Shown here in pieces: positions 46,827-56,689 of a stretch of 64,000 bases of DNA. Origin of the DNA: Bradyrhizobium diazoefficiens (GTDB lineage Bacteria > Pseudomonadota > Alphaproteobacteria > Rhizobiales > Xanthobacteraceae). The stretch covers positions 62,001 through 126,000 of the forward strand of contig NZ_JAFCJJ010000008.1 of NCBI RefSeq assembly GCF_018131015.1. Reading direction: 5' to 3'. The notes under the pieces were generated by a model. That model was not told the DNA's origin and made no database searches. It saw nothing but the letters and a program-made list of their open reading frames with translations. Each line of letters starts with the position of its first letter. Position 1 is the first letter of the stretch. The position numbers and the translations under genes are program-made.

Positions 46827-47527
46827 TCCAGCTCGACGACCTGGCCGTTCGACAGCGACACGCGACGGTCCATGCGGCCGGCGAGCTCCATGTTGTGGGT
46901 CGCGATCAGCATCGAGACCTTGGTCGCCTTGACGAGCTGCATCAGGGCCTGGAACACGTGGTCCGCCGTGTGCGGGTCGAGGTTGCCGGTCGGCTCGTCC
47001 GCAAACAGCACGCGCGGCGCGTTGGCGACCGCGCGCGCGATGGCGACGCGCTGCTGCTCGCCGCCCGACAGTTCTGCGGGGCGGTGCGTGATGCGGTCGC
47101 CGAGGCCGAGATAGCCGAGGATTTCCTTGGCGCGCGTGGCGCACTCGGACTTCTTCAGGCCGCGGATCATCTGCGGCAGCATGACGTTCTCCAGCGCAGA
47201 AAACTCCGGCAGCAGCCGGTGCGACTGGTAGACGAAGCCGATATCGGTGCGGCGAAGCTGGGTGCGCTCGATGTCGGGCAGTTGCGAGGTCGGCGCGCCG
47301 TTGACATAGACCTCGCCGGAATCGGGCGCCTCGAGCAGGCCTGCGATGTGCAGCAGCGTCGACTTGCCCGAGCCCGACGGCGCCACCAGCGCCACCGACT
47401 GGCCCGCCCACAGCGCGAGCTTGGCGCCGTCCAGGATCGTCAGCGGCACCTCGCCCTGCAGATACTGCCGTTTTATCTCGTGGAGATAGATGACCGGTAC
47501 ATCTTCCGCCCCCTGCTTCTGCTCCAT
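46823..47527 (-). CDS. lolD: lipoprotein-releasing system ATP-binding protein
   Basis: 234 residues. ABC ATPase of the MacB/LolD type: Walker [14 protein letters not shown]-loop region [20 protein letters not shown], signature [15 protein letters not shown], Walker [13 protein letters not shown] and switch His (IATHN). The sequence GNLDxxT and the tight linkage (7 bp) to a LolC/E permease support LolD. With the permease it extracts lipoproteins from the inner membrane for transport to the outer membrane. Confidence 0.94.
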   Translation of the reverse strand: MEQKQGAEDVPVIYLHEIKRQYLQGEVPLTILDGAKLALWAGQSVALVAPSGSGKSTLLHIAGLLEAPDSGEVYVNGAPTSQLPDIERTQLRRTDIGFVYQSHRLLPEFSALENVMLPQMIRGLKKSECATRAKEILGYLGLGDRITHRPAELSGGEQQRVAIARAVANAPRVLFADEPTGNLDPHTADHVFQALMQLVKATKVSMLIATHNMELAGRMDRRVSLSNGQVVELE

Positions 47528-47534
47528 CAGCCCC

Positions 47535-48815
47535 TCACTCGTACCGGAGCGCTTCGACCGGATCGAGGCGCGCGGCGCGCCAGGACGGGTAGAGCGTCGC
47601 CAGGAACGACAGCGTCAGCGCCATGATCACGACGGCCGTGGTCTCGCCGACGTCGATCTCGGCGGGCAGTTTCGACAGGAAGTACAGCTCCGGCGAGAAC
47701 AGCTCTGTGCTGGTCAGCCAAGACAGGAATTGCCGGATCGATTCGATGTTGAGGCAGATCACGAGGCCGACGAAGAATCCGACCAGCGTGCCGACCACGC
47801 CGATCGAGGCGCCGGTGATCAGGAAGACGCGCATGATCGAGCCCTGCGAGGCGCCCATCGTGCGCAGGATCGCAATGTCGCTGCCCTTGTCCTTCACCAG
47901 CATGATCAGGCCGGAGACGATGTTGAGAGCCGCGACCAGCATGATCATGGTCAGGATCAGGAACATCACGTTGCGCTCGACCTGCAGCGCGTTGAAGAAG
48001 GTGGAGTTGCGCTGGCGCCAGTCGACCAGGAACACCGGCCGGCCCGCGGCCTCCGTAACCGCCTTGCGGAAGGCGTCGATCCTGTCGGGATTGGTGGTGA
48101 ACACCTCGATCGAGGTGACGTCGCTGCTGCGGTTGAAATAGGCCTGCGCCTCGGCGAGCGGCATGAACACGAAGCCGAGATCGTATTCGGACATGCCGAT
48201 CTCGAACACGGCGACGATCTTGTACGGCTTGATGCGCGGCGTCGTGCCCATCGGGGTGACCGCGCCCTTCGGCGCCACCAGCGTCACGCTGTCGCCGGCA
48301 TGCAGCGAGAGCTGGTCGGCGAGCCGCCGGCCGATCGCGACCCCCTGCCCTTCGTCAAAGCCCTCGAGCGAGCCCTGCTTGATGTTCTTGGCAATGGAGG
48401 TGAGGTTGTTGAGGTCGTCGGAGCGGATGCCGCGCACCAGCACGCCCGAGGCGTTCCATGGCGAGGACGCCAGCGCCTGGCCGTCGACGACGGGGGCGGC
48501 GAGCCGGATGCCCGGGACCTGGCTGAGGCGGTCGGCGACGTCCTTCCAGTCGGTCAGCGGTGATTCCAGCGGCTGCACCAGGATGTGGCCGTTCAGCCCG
48601 AGGATCTTGTCGAGCAGTTCCTTGCGGAAGCCGTTCATCACCGCCATCACGATGATCAGCGTGGCCACGCCGAGCATGATGCCGAGAAAGGAGAACCCGG
48701 CGATGACCGAGATGAATCCCTCCTTGCGCCGCGCCCGCAGGTAGCGCGCCGACAGCATCCACTCGAAGGGCGCGAAGGGCTTGGTTTGAACGGTTTCGGT
48801 CATGGTCTCGTCCAT
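47535..48815 (-). CDS. lipoprotein-releasing ABC transporter permease (LolC/LolE family)
   Basis: 426 residues from ATG 48815 ([10 protein letters not shown]); the frame is open to 48947 but those codons lie outside the family. N-terminal membrane helix preceded by [30 protein letters not shown], a large periplasmic domain, then three membrane helices ([26 protein letters not shown] and [10 protein letters not shown]). Only one LolC/E-type gene is present, as is usual in alphaproteobacteria, where the permease is a homodimer (LolF-like). lolD is downstream and proS upstream, the conserved order. Confidence 0.93.
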   Translation of the reverse strand: MDETMTETVQTKPFAPFEWMLSARYLRARRKEGFISVIAGFSFLGIMLGVATLIIVMAVMNGFRKELLDKILGLNGHILVQPLESPLTDWKDVADRLSQVPGIRLAAPVVDGQALASSPWNASGVLVRGIRSDDLNNLTSIAKNIKQGSLEGFDEGQGVAIGRRLADQLSLHAGDSVTLVAPKGAVTPMGTTPRIKPYKIVAVFEIGMSEYDLGFVFMPLAEAQAYFNRSSDVTSIEVFTTNPDRIDAFRKAVTEAAGRPVFLVDWRQRNSTFFNALQVERNVMFLILTMIMLVAALNIVSGLIMLVKDKGSDIAILRTMGASQGSIMRVFLITGASIGVVGTLVGFFVGLVICLNIESIRQFLSWLTSTELFSPELYFLSKLPAEIDVGETTAVVIMALTLSFLATLYPSWRAARLDPVEALRYE

Positions 48816-48888
48816 CGCTCGATAATCCCATGATTCGGGGTCAATTGTGGCCGGATTGGCGGCCGCGACATCGGGCGATGAACAATAT

Positions 48889-50208
48889 TCAGCCGGCCAG
48901 GCGGGCGACCGCGTCCGCAGGCGACATGGTCTCGCGGGCGCCGTCACTGCGCCGCTTGATCTCGACCTTGCCGTCGGCGAGCCCCTTCGGCCCGATCATG
49001 ATCTGCCAGGGGATGCCGATCAGGTCGGCGGCGGCGAATTTGGCGCCGGCGCGCTGGTCGGTGTCGTCATAGAGCACGTCGACGCCCTTGGCGGTCAGCT
49101 CCGCATAGAGCTTCTCGCAGGCCGCATCGACCGCGGCATCGCCCTGCTTGAGGTTCAGCACCACGGCACGGAACGGGGCCACGGCTTCCGGCCATTTGAT
49201 GCCGGCGTCGTCATGGCAGGCCTCGATGATGGCGCCCAGAAGGCGCGAGACGCCGACGCCATAGGAGCCGCCATGGATCGCCACGTCGACGCCGTCGGGC
49301 CCGGCCACCATCGCCTTCATCGGCTCGGAATATTTGGTGCCGAAATAGAAGATCTGGCCGACCTCGATGCCGCGGGTGTTGAGCCGCTTGTCGGCGGGCA
49401 CTTCCTGCTCGAACCGCGCGGCGTCGTGAACGTCTTCCGTCGCAGCATAGACCGAGGTCCACTGCTTGATGATCGGCGTTAGGTCGCCTTCGTAATCGAC
49501 GTCCTCGCCGGGAACGGGGAGGTCCAGCACGTCGCGGTTGATGAACACGCCGGATTCGCCGGTCTCGGCCAGCACGATGAACTCGTGGCTGAGATCGCCG
49601 CCGATCGGGCCGGTCTCGGCGCGCATCGGGATCGCCTTCAGCCCCATCCGCGCGAAGGTGCGCAAGTACGCGACGAACATCTTGTTGTAGGCAACGCGCG
49701 CCGCAGCCTCGTTGAGATCGAAGGAGTAAGCATCCTTCATCAGGAACTCGCGGCCGCGCATCACGCCGAAGCGCGGACGCTGCTCGTCGCGGAATTTCCA
49801 CTGGATGTGATAGAGGTTGAGCGGCAGGTTCTTGTACGACTTGACGTAGGCGCGAAAAATCTCGGTGATCATTTCCTCGTTGGTCGGCCCGTACAGCAGC
49901 TCGCGCTTGTGGCGGTCGGCGATGCGCAGCATCTCCGGACCATAGGCGTCGTAGCGGCCGCTCTCGCGCCAGAGGTCGGCGAGCTGCAGCGTCGGCATCA
50001 ACAGTTCCAGTGCACCGGAGCGGTCCTGCTCCTCGCGCACGATCTGCTCGATCTTCTTCAGCACGCGAAAGCCGAGCGGCAGCCAGGCATAGATGCCGGC
50101 GGCCTCCTGCCGGATCATGCCGGCGCGCAGCATCAGCCGATGCGAGACAATCTCCGCCTCTTTCGGATTTTCCTTCAGGATGGGCAGAAAGAATCGCGAC
50201 AACCGCAT
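48889..50208 (-). CDS. proS: prolyl-tRNA synthetase
   Basis: 439 residues from ATG 50208 ([20 protein letters not shown]); the frame extends 36 codons further without similarity. This is the short alphaproteobacterial-type class II ProRS lacking the INS editing domain. Motifs: [31 protein letters not shown], motif 2 [25 protein letters not shown], motif 3 [14 protein letters not shown], and a C-terminal anticodon-binding domain ([20 protein letters not shown]). It lies upstream of lolCD on the same strand. Confidence 0.96.
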   Translation of the reverse strand: MRLSRFFLPILKENPKEAEIVSHRLMLRAGMIRQEAAGIYAWLPLGFRVLKKIEQIVREEQDRSGALELLMPTLQLADLWRESGRYDAYGPEMLRIADRHKRELLYGPTNEEMITEIFRAYVKSYKNLPLNLYHIQWKFRDEQRPRFGVMRGREFLMKDAYSFDLNEAAARVAYNKMFVAYLRTFARMGLKAIPMRAETGPIGGDLSHEFIVLAETGESGVFINRDVLDLPVPGEDVDYEGDLTPIIKQWTSVYAATEDVHDAARFEQEVPADKRLNTRGIEVGQIFYFGTKYSEPMKAMVAGPDGVDVAIHGGSYGVGVSRLLGAIIEACHDDAGIKWPEAVAPFRAVVLNLKQGDAAVDAACEKLYAELTAKGVDVLYDDTDQRAGAKFAAADLIGIPWQIMIGPKGLADGKVEIKRRSDGARETMSPADAVARLAG

Positions 50209-50358
50209 GGCAATACTCTGGGAATCAGTGATCGGCTGCAGTGAAAGCGGATTGGGAGCGAAAACACAAGGCCGGGAATGAGGAAAAGCCGCTAAGGCGG
50301 CGGAATTCCTTGTCATTTTTCCGTCGGCTTCGCCTTCAGCGCGAAGCGCGACGGAATC

Positions 50359-51924
50359 CTAGGGCGGCGCCACCTCGAGTTCGTCCTCCAGCGTGACCTT
50401 CTCGAAATCGGTCACCAGCGCATCGATCCGCACATGCCAGCGGCCGGCAAACGGCAGCTCGACCTTGCGCACATGCCAGTAGCCGTCGGACCCGAGTTCG
50501 GCATTGCGCTCCATCGGCTCGATGCCGCGCTCCGGCAGGCTCAGCGTCAGCGTCACCTCCTTGGCGTTCAGCGGCGTCGCCTCGCCGGTCATGAGCTGGA
50601 GCACGAAATCGTCGATGCCGGCCTTGCCCGGCGAGACCAGCACCTGGAACATCGCCTTGTCGCTGTGGATGTGGATCGCCAGCGGCGTCTCCGGGACGAT
50701 GGTCCGCGGCGGCGGTGTGAAGCGCCAGCCGGCAACGACGGCGAGGATGCCGAGCGCGAGCGCGCATTCCAGCAGGATCGAACGTTTGAGCGCGAGGGCG
50801 GCTTGCTCGTTCCGCGCCAGAGCCGGCGTCAGCCTGAACCGGTTGAGCGCTGCGAGCGCCAGCAGGACCAGAACCAGCGCGAGCTTGACCGTGAGGATGA
50901 GGCCATAGCGGGTCTCGATGAGCGCGGACAGCTTTTCGACCTGGATGATCGCAAGGACAAGGCCTGTCAGCGCCAGTGCTGCGACGACGGGCACGGCGAT
51001 CGCTGAGAAGCGGTTCAGGAGGAGAAGCGGTGCCGCCGCCGGCTTCGGCACCGCTGCGGCGAGCGGCGCCAGGGCACCGATCCAGAAGGCGGCACCGAGG
51101 CCATGGAGGAAGACCGCAGGCCGCGTCAGGGCTTCGGGCGGGGCCGTCGCGGCGTGGCCGGTCATGGCGAGCGACAACCCGACACCGGCAAACGCGATCG
51201 CCGCAGCCGCGCGGGCATACCACGCGCTGCGGAGTGCTATCAGGGCGAGCAGCATCGCAGCAATGGCAACCAGCAAAGCAGGGCCGGCGCTGGTCGCAAA
51301 CGCAACCGTCCAGGGTGCCATCGTCGCAAGCGCCACAGCCGGCAGGCCGAGGAGATCGAGGCCCAACGCGCCGAGAGAAGCAACAGCACCTGCCAGTCCG
51401 ATGACGAGCGCTGAGCGCGCGGCCGTCATGCCCGTCATCGACCGCGCGATCGAGCGCGCAAAGAACACGCCGCCGATGCCGACAAAAAGCCCGAGATAGA
51501 GCCCGATCCGCGCGATCCAGATCAGCACACCCACCCCGCCATCCGCGGTAGCCGGCGGCTTCGTGCCCGTGGGCATGCCGATCGAGAAGATCATGGAACC
51601 TGCGACGGGATGGCCGTCCTGCGAGATCACGCGATAGCTCACGACGGCCGTGCCCTGCGGCAGGTCCGGTGGCATCGCGACCGAAATCGTCTCGCCGGAC
51701 GCGCTGACGTGTGCATCGTCCCGTGCCCGGCCCGCTCCGTCGATCAGCCGGATCGCTCCGGGTGTCACCGCTTCGTTGAAGCGGAGCCTCACCGCTTCCG
51801 GCGCGCTCGCAAGCATGCTGCCACTCGCCGGCTCGACCGAGATGAGCGCGGCATGCGCGGCAGCGCCGGTCGCGAACCCCGCAACAAGAAGCAGCGTCGC
51901 AAGCGCAGCGAGCAGACGCATCAA
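50359..51924 (-). CDS. copper resistance protein, CopC-CopD fusion
   Basis: 521 residues. Signal peptide to residue 23, then a CopC domain starting with the mature N-terminal His24 (HAALISVEPASGSML) and extending through RLRFNEAV, ISVAMPPDLPQGTAVVSYRVISQDGHPVAGS. Eight or so membrane helices of the CopD domain follow (about 130-400), then a soluble C-terminal domain with FQVLVSPGKAGIDDFVLQL similar to the YtkA-like neighbour. It is thought to bind copper in the periplasm and move it across the inner membrane. The start overlaps the ycnI-like stop (ATGA). Last gene of the copper operon. Confidence 0.9.
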   Translation of the reverse strand: MMRLLAALATLLLVAGFATGAAAHAALISVEPASGSMLASAPEAVRLRFNEAVTPGAIRLIDGAGRARDDAHVSASGETISVAMPPDLPQGTAVVSYRVISQDGHPVAGSMIFSIGMPTGTKPPATADGGVGVLIWIARIGLYLGLFVGIGGVFFARSIARSMTGMTAARSALVIGLAGAVASLGALGLDLLGLPAVALATMAPWTVAFATSAGPALLVAIAAMLLALIALRSAWYARAAAAIAFAGVGLSLAMTGHAATAPPEALTRPAVFLHGLGAAFWIGALAPLAAAVPKPAAAPLLLLNRFSAIAVPVVAALALTGLVLAIIQVEKLSALIETRYGLILTVKLALVLVLLALAALNRFRLTPALARNEQAALALKRSILLECALALGILAVVAGWRFTPPPRTIVPETPLAIHIHSDKAMFQVLVSPGKAGIDDFVLQLMTGEATPLNAKEVTLTLSLPERGIEPMERNAELGSDGYWHVRKVELPFAGRWHVRIDALVTDFEKVTLEDELEVAPP

Positions 51925-52439
51925 GGCTTTGGCAACAGCTTCACGCCAGGTGCCTGCGACTTGCCCTCATGCGAATGCCCCGCCCCCTCCGCCGGGATTT
52001 CGATCCAGCGGCTAACGCCGGTCTCGCATTCCTGGACGACGGGGAAATACAGGGTCGTGTTCGGCTTGAGCGTATCGGTCAGCACCGTGTGCATGACGAA
52101 CTCATCATAGTTCTTGTCCAGCAGCTTGCCGCCGGACCAGGCAACTTCCTTGGCGCCTGAGGAAAGCTTGTTGCCGTGATAGGCGTATTCGCTGGCATAT
52201 TTGCCCTCGACGATGTCGATGGTCCAGCCCGCCTTCGGCATCGGCTTCACGGCGACGACGCCTTCGGGGATCTGCACGCGAATCTTGACCGTCGGTGAGC
52301 CCGAACAGCCGTGCGGCACGGCAAACACGGCCTTGTAGGACGCGCCGACGGTGGCCTGCTTGCCTTCCAGAAACACATGTGCAGCCGCAGGCGATGCGGC
52401 CAGCACAGCCATCAGGATCAGCCCGGATTTCTTCGACAT
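51921..52439 (-). CDS. YcnI family copper-binding protein (DUF1775)
   Basis: 172 residues from ATG 52439 (MSKKSGLIL); a few extra codons upstream are open. Signal peptide ends at AAA and the mature protein starts with His21 (HVFLEG), the histidine-brace residue used by YcnI for copper. Further family features are VPHGCSGSPTVKIRVQIPEGVVAVKPMPKAGWTI, with the conserved aromatic, and the C-terminal PVVQECETGVSRWIEIP. It is placed between the YtkA-like gene (20 bp) and the CopC-CopD gene (4-bp overlap). Confidence 0.9.
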   Translation of the reverse strand: MSKKSGLILMAVLAASPAAAHVFLEGKQATVGASYKAVFAVPHGCSGSPTVKIRVQIPEGVVAVKPMPKAGWTIDIVEGKYASEYAYHGNKLSSGAKEVAWSGGKLLDKNYDEFVMHTVLTDTLKPNTTLYFPVVQECETGVSRWIEIPAEGAGHSHEGKSQAPGVKLLPKP

Positions 52440-52459
52440 CTGCGTACTCCTCGGCACGG

Positions 52460-52894
52460 TCACTTGATCAGGATCGGAGATTCGATGCTGACGTGATCGG
52501 ACTCGGAGATCGAAATTCCGAGCCCCAGCATCCAGCGCCCGGGCGTCAACTGCGCGACCTTCACATGCCAGCCGTCCTCGCCATCGCGTGAGGCCTCGAC
52601 CGGCACCAGCGCCTTGCCGGTCCGCGTATCGACGAGCGTCACCGAGACGGCCTGCGCCGAGAGCGGCGTCTCGTCGATCGTTTCGAGCTGGATGGCGATC
52701 TCGACCGGGCCCGCGTGGCCCGGCGAAACCGTGACATTGGCCATCGCCTTCTCGGTGTGCAGATGGGTGAAGAAGCTGTCGTCGTCGGTTGCGGCCGCGA
52801 GCGGCGTCGCCGCGACCGACAGCAACGCCGCAACTCCGAGCACGAGGCCCGCCATGGTTCGACCCGAGGTCATGGGAGACTTGATCTGTTTCAT
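52460..52894 (-). CDS. YtkA-like secreted protein of the copper operon
   Basis: 144 residues. Signal peptide (about residues 10-35, GLVLGVAALLSVAATPLAAA). The mature part HLHTEKAMANVTVSPGHAGPVEIAIQLETIDETPLSAQAVSVTLVD...GWHVKVAQLTPGRWMLGLGI is a FixH/YtkA-like immunoglobulin-type domain; the same pattern is seen at the C-terminus of the downstream CopC-CopD protein. The start overlaps the PCuAC stop (ATGA). Its role is probably periplasmic copper handling; direct evidence is lacking. Confidence 0.78.
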   Translation of the reverse strand: MKQIKSPMTSGRTMAGLVLGVAALLSVAATPLAAATDDDSFFTHLHTEKAMANVTVSPGHAGPVEIAIQLETIDETPLSAQAVSVTLVDTRTGKALVPVEASRDGEDGWHVKVAQLTPGRWMLGLGISISESDHVSIESPILIK

Positions 52895-53415
52895 TGCTTC
52901 ATCATTCCCGAATGGTCCGGCATATTCTTCATCATGTGTCCGCCGCCGCCGGGCGCCTGCGCACCGACGCCCTGGACGTCGAGGGAGACGGCGACCTTGC
53001 CCGCCTTCTCGAACTGAAGCGTCACGGGAACCTTGTCGCCCTGCTTGAACGGGCCCTTGAGTTCCTGCAGCATCAAATGATAGCCGCCGGGCGCAAGCTT
53101 CACCGTCTTGCCGGGATCGATCACGAGCCCCTTGTCGAGCATGCGCATCTTCATCACGCCGTTGTCCATCGCCATCTCGTGAACCTCGGCCTTCCCGGCA
53201 ATATCCGCCGAGACTGCGACGAGCTTGTCCGGCGCCGCGCCCTTGTTCTCGATAGTGAGATAGCCGCCGGCAACCTTTGCGCCGCCCGGCGTCGCCCGGC
53301 TCCAGGCCTGCGAGATGACGAGGTCGCCGGCCTTGACGTCGTCGGCGCGGACGGGCGCGGCGATCACCATGGCCGAAAGCGCCGCGAGCGCGAGAATGTT
53401 GGAGAGCTTGTTCAT
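52891..53415 (-). CDS. periplasmic copper chaperone PCu(A)C
   Basis: 174 residues from ATG 53415 (MNKLSNIL). Signal peptide to about residue 24, then the PCuAC cupredoxin-like domain: ISQAWSRATPGGAKVAGGYLTIENKG, EVHEMAMDNGVMKMRM and the HxM pair in PGGYHLMLQELK. His79, Met90 and His113-x-Met115 match the Cu(I) site H...M...HxM. A Met/His-rich tail (GGHMMKNMPDHSGMMKQ) may bind additional copper. It delivers copper to the CuA centre of cytochrome oxidase in the family. Confidence 0.93.
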   Translation of the reverse strand: MNKLSNILALAALSAMVIAAPVRADDVKAGDLVISQAWSRATPGGAKVAGGYLTIENKGAAPDKLVAVSADIAGKAEVHEMAMDNGVMKMRMLDKGLVIDPGKTVKLAPGGYHLMLQELKGPFKQGDKVPVTLQFEKAGKVAVSLDVQGVGAQAPGGGGHMMKNMPDHSGMMKQ

Positions 53416-53456
53416 GCCTTTTGCCTTTCTTGTCGTCGTAAACATCGCCCCATCCG

Positions 53457-55940
53457 TCAGAACGTATATTTGGCGGCGAGAACGAAAGTACGCCCCGGGA
53501 ACGGATGGAACAGGAAGTACTGCTCGTTGAAGAGATTATCGATACCGAAGTCGAACGCGAAGTTCCTGGTCGCGTTGTAATGGACCTTCAAGTCCACAAC
53601 GAAAAAGTTATCGAAGGCACCATAGACGTGCGGGACGCGATCGGTGTTGTCCAGCGTCGAGTACTGCTTGCCGCTGTAGCGCGCGGCTACCGTGTACGCC
53701 CAGCTGTCGTTCGGGCGCCAAGTGACGCCGAACTTGGCGCGCCAGTCGGGCACGAAGGGCACCCGCTTGCCGACGACACTCGTCGGCTGGTTGGTCAGGG
53801 GATCGATACCGGCCCAGCTTGCGTCAGCCAAGATTCGCGAGTCCACGTAGGTTATGCTGCCGAACAACTGTAGACCGCTGACGAGAACGTTGTCCTTGTC
53901 GGCGGACAACTCCACACCCTGCAGGCGGATAGCATCGACATTGCTGATGACGGTAGTCGGCGTTTGCGCCTTCGTGACCGGATTGGTGACGAGGTTGGTC
54001 TGGGAGATGATCGCGTGGTCGGTGTGCTCCCGAAAAAGAGTCAACCGGACCCGACCATCGTTCCATCTGCGCTCGATGTTCACCTCGCCCGTCAGGTCCT
54101 GCTCGGGCAGCAGGTTCGGATTGGCTATTGTGGCCACCCCTCCCACGGTCAGGTTCTGATAGAGCTCCATGACCGTGGGGTAGCGATAGGCCTGTCCGAC
54201 ATTTGCCGTGATATTCCAGTCCTTGTTTGGATCGAAGGACAGCGAGGCTTTTGGCGAAAAATTCGTCGAGGAGAGCTGCGGTTGCTGAACCGCCGCGATC
54301 GAGGTGATCGCGCCGGCCGCGCTGGTCGTGGTGCTGACGTTGAATCCGTCCTGGGCACGCCAGGTTTCGAACCGTCCACCGAGCGTCAGCTTCAGATTGG
54401 GAACGATCTTCCAGGCATCCTGAATCCACAGCGCGCCGGTACGGGTTTCGCCCTCGCCCTGGGAATAGAGCGTACCGGTACCGGTGTCGCCCGTCGCGTA
54501 CCAGACCGACGACGCATAGACGGGGCTTTCGAGACGATAACGGTCGCCGTGCAGGCCAAAGCTGACTTCGTGCCGTCCGCCGTAGCCGAACGGACGCCAG
54601 ATGCCCTTGGCGTCGGCGTTCTGCCAGTTCGTGCCGTCCATCCGCGTGATCTTTCCGTTCAGGGAATAGCCGGCCCCCGTGGGCGAGACTGTGAACGGAT
54701 TGAGCTGGATGTCCTGGAGATAATTGTAGCTCGAGGCCGAGAGGTCGAAATCGTAGGTGCCCTTGGTGTCGCTCCTGAGCGAGATGGCATTACTGACGTG
54801 AGTCTGGTCCCAGACATATTTGCCAGTGGCAAATCCGGAAAGGCCAGCAAACGTCGGCGCTCCGGTCGCGGCCGACTTCAGGTAGGTCTGGGGATCGGAG
54901 ACCTGGTGGTTATTCCAGATGCCGAACGAGTAGGTCGCCTGCACCTGTGCCGTCACGTCATAGACCATGCGGATATTGCCGGAAGTCTGTTGCGAATGCG
55001 CAAGGATGCCGGTGCCGACGACATTGGCCGGAACGCCCTGCTTGTTCAGAGCAGGAAACGCACCGATGGTGCCGGCCGGAATGGCACCGTTGGTCGTGTA
55101 GGTCAGCGGCTGCTGAAAGCTGTCGAGATAGTTGGCGCTGACGAGCCAGGACAGCGCACCGTCGCGATTGCCCGCGGCGGCGCTGGTCTGGCTGGTCACA
55201 TAGGTGTCCTTCGTGCCGTACTGATTCCACGGCATCACCGACAGGGTCTCTTTGGCCACCGCGAACGGCTTGTCCGGCATCTTTGAGGAGATCAGCAGCA
55301 CACCGCCGATCGAGTTGCCGGGATAGGCCGCAGCAAACGGGCCGTTGAGAAAATCTATCCGGCCGATCGCTTCCGGCGAGATCAGATTCCACTTCGGCGA
55401 GGCGGTGGTGTTGTTGTTGCCGATCAGCGCCGAGATCAGCAGGTCGTCGTAGTAGATCAGCGTCCGCGAGCTGGAATTCAGCCCCCAGCTCCGCGTCGCG
55501 AGCACCGCCATGTTGTCGCCGTCGTTGCGCTTCCGCACGAACAGGCTCGGCATGTATCTGACGGCGTCCTCGGCATCCTTGAGATTGATCGTCTCATCGA
55601 TCTCCTTCGCCGTGACGCTGAAGGAGCGCTGCGGCAACTGGTAGCGGGTCACGGCGGCCGGTGCCTCGAGCGACGGGCGGACATCGCCCGCTCCCTGCGG
55701 ACCCGCGCTGGCTGGAGCCGCCCGGTCGGCCGCGCTCACGGACCTGGCCGACTGGTTCCTGGTGCCGGCCGTATGCACCGGCGGCTTGGGTGGCTTGGGC
55801 TTTGCAGCGGCCGGCGCATCCACGGTGATCGGCGGCAAAACCGCACTGCTGCTTTGCGCAACGGCTCCGCTCGTTGAGGCGAGCAGCGCGGCCTGAACGG
55901 CAACGAGGCTCACGCCGCAGCGGGCATGATGACGTAACAT
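53457..55940 (-). CDS. TonB-dependent outer-membrane receptor, probably for copper
   Basis: 827 residues from ATG 55940 (MLRHHARCGVSLVAVQAALL), which opens a signal peptide. The plug domain has INLKDAEDAVRYMPSLFVRKRNDGDN and RIDFLNGPFAAAYPGNSIGGVLLI; a 22-strand barrel follows and ends with GRTFVLAAKYTF (aromatic terminal residue). Between signal and plug is a Pro/Ala/Lys-rich stretch (about 50-100) of the type seen in rhizobial receptors. The placement before PCuAC, YcnI and CopC-CopD points to uptake of copper or a chalkophore, but the ligand is inferred only. Confidence 0.88.
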   Translation of the reverse strand: MLRHHARCGVSLVAVQAALLASTSGAVAQSSSAVLPPITVDAPAAAKPKPPKPPVHTAGTRNQSARSVSAADRAAPASAGPQGAGDVRPSLEAPAAVTRYQLPQRSFSVTAKEIDETINLKDAEDAVRYMPSLFVRKRNDGDNMAVLATRSWGLNSSSRTLIYYDDLLISALIGNNNTTASPKWNLISPEAIGRIDFLNGPFAAAYPGNSIGGVLLISSKMPDKPFAVAKETLSVMPWNQYGTKDTYVTSQTSAAAGNRDGALSWLVSANYLDSFQQPLTYTTNGAIPAGTIGAFPALNKQGVPANVVGTGILAHSQQTSGNIRMVYDVTAQVQATYSFGIWNNHQVSDPQTYLKSAATGAPTFAGLSGFATGKYVWDQTHVSNAISLRSDTKGTYDFDLSASSYNYLQDIQLNPFTVSPTGAGYSLNGKITRMDGTNWQNADAKGIWRPFGYGGRHEVSFGLHGDRYRLESPVYASSVWYATGDTGTGTLYSQGEGETRTGALWIQDAWKIVPNLKLTLGGRFETWRAQDGFNVSTTTSAAGAITSIAAVQQPQLSSTNFSPKASLSFDPNKDWNITANVGQAYRYPTVMELYQNLTVGGVATIANPNLLPEQDLTGEVNIERRWNDGRVRLTLFREHTDHAIISQTNLVTNPVTKAQTPTTVISNVDAIRLQGVELSADKDNVLVSGLQLFGSITYVDSRILADASWAGIDPLTNQPTSVVGKRVPFVPDWRAKFGVTWRPNDSWAYTVAARYSGKQYSTLDNTDRVPHVYGAFDNFFVVDLKVHYNATRNFAFDFGIDNLFNEQYFLFHPFPGRTFVLAAKYTF

Positions 55941-56024
55941 GGGGCATTCCTGACGCCGGCAGCGTGCGCCGGCCAATCGACGGCATCAATCGCCAACGGC
56001 GTGCCGCGGCGACATCGAGGATCG

Positions 56025-56408
56025 TCAGGAAATACGAGGAGGTGCGCGCGCCTGGGCGCTGGAGCCCTTGTGGACCACGACTGCGGAGACGTCCGCCGCG
56101 TGCCAGGCCACGCGCTCGACGTGGCGGAGGGGAATGGCGAGGGCCGCCTGCGGCGGCGAATCGAGCGACGCGTTGGCCTGGGCCAGGCAACAGAGTGCAC
56201 ACGCGCCGGCATGCGCTGGCGAGCCCGTCTGATCGATCAGACCGCCCTGCTCGGCCGGGCTGTGGCAGATGACGGCCGCGGAGAGCGGATCGGGTACGGC
56301 CTGCCCTGCTGCGAAGCAGGCGGCGATCGGCGCCAGCACCTGCATCACCAGGGCGAGCAGGACGATAGGCAGGAATTTTTGCAGTCGTGCGCGCATCCGC
56401 CGAACCAT
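56025..56408 (-). CDS. DUF2946-like small protein, first gene of the copper operon
   Basis: 127 residues from ATG 56408 (MVRRMRARLQKF); an upstream extension to 56546 is open but unlike the family. Hydrophobic N-terminal segment LPIVLLALVMQVLAPIAACFA, then CHSP...AHAGACALCCLAQA, containing C-H and CxxCC motifs that could bind copper. DUF2946 proteins are commonly located beside copper genes and TonB receptors. It lies 84 bp upstream of the receptor gene. Confidence 0.78.
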   Translation of the reverse strand: MVRRMRARLQKFLPIVLLALVMQVLAPIAACFAAGQAVPDPLSAAVICHSPAEQGGLIDQTGSPAHAGACALCCLAQANASLDSPPQAALAIPLRHVERVAWHAADVSAVVVHKGSSAQARAPPRIS

Positions 56409-56654
56409 TGTTCGTGCACCAACTAAACACCCCGCCGTGCCCCAAGTCGAGGTCAGTTCCGCCGGCTTCTTGGCCCAGCGCAAATTTCTCGAAAACTGTG
56501 CTCGGGCCGCCCCACCCGCAGCCCGCCCGGCATTCGAGGCAGTCAAAGCGCCCCGCCCATCCGCAGATTTCTTATATTTGTCATATGCTTACGGGGCTGA
56601 CAGCCCGATCATTGCGTCAGCTGCTCGAATTTTGAACAATCGTTGCCGAAAATG
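56409..56654. other. upstream region of the copper operon, no gene seen
   Basis: This stretch between the DUF2946 start and the sRNA promoter has no supported coding frame. It holds a small perfect hairpin (GGGCT-GAC-AGCCC at about 56597-56609) and an AT-rich segment (about 56570-56590) that probably contains the copper operon promoter on the minus strand, although no clear -35/-10 pair could be fixed. Confidence 0.5.
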
Positions 56655-56683
56655 ATGACAAGTGAGAAAAGTTGATCTAGCAT
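56655..56683 (+). promoter_or_regulatory. predicted sigma-70 promoter of a candidate sRNA
   Basis: -35 ATGACA (56655-56660), spacer 17 bp, -10 TAGCAT (56678-56683). The predicted start is near 56690. No coding frame follows before the strong terminator at 56825. Confidence 0.55.
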
Positions 56684-56689
56684 CCCTTC

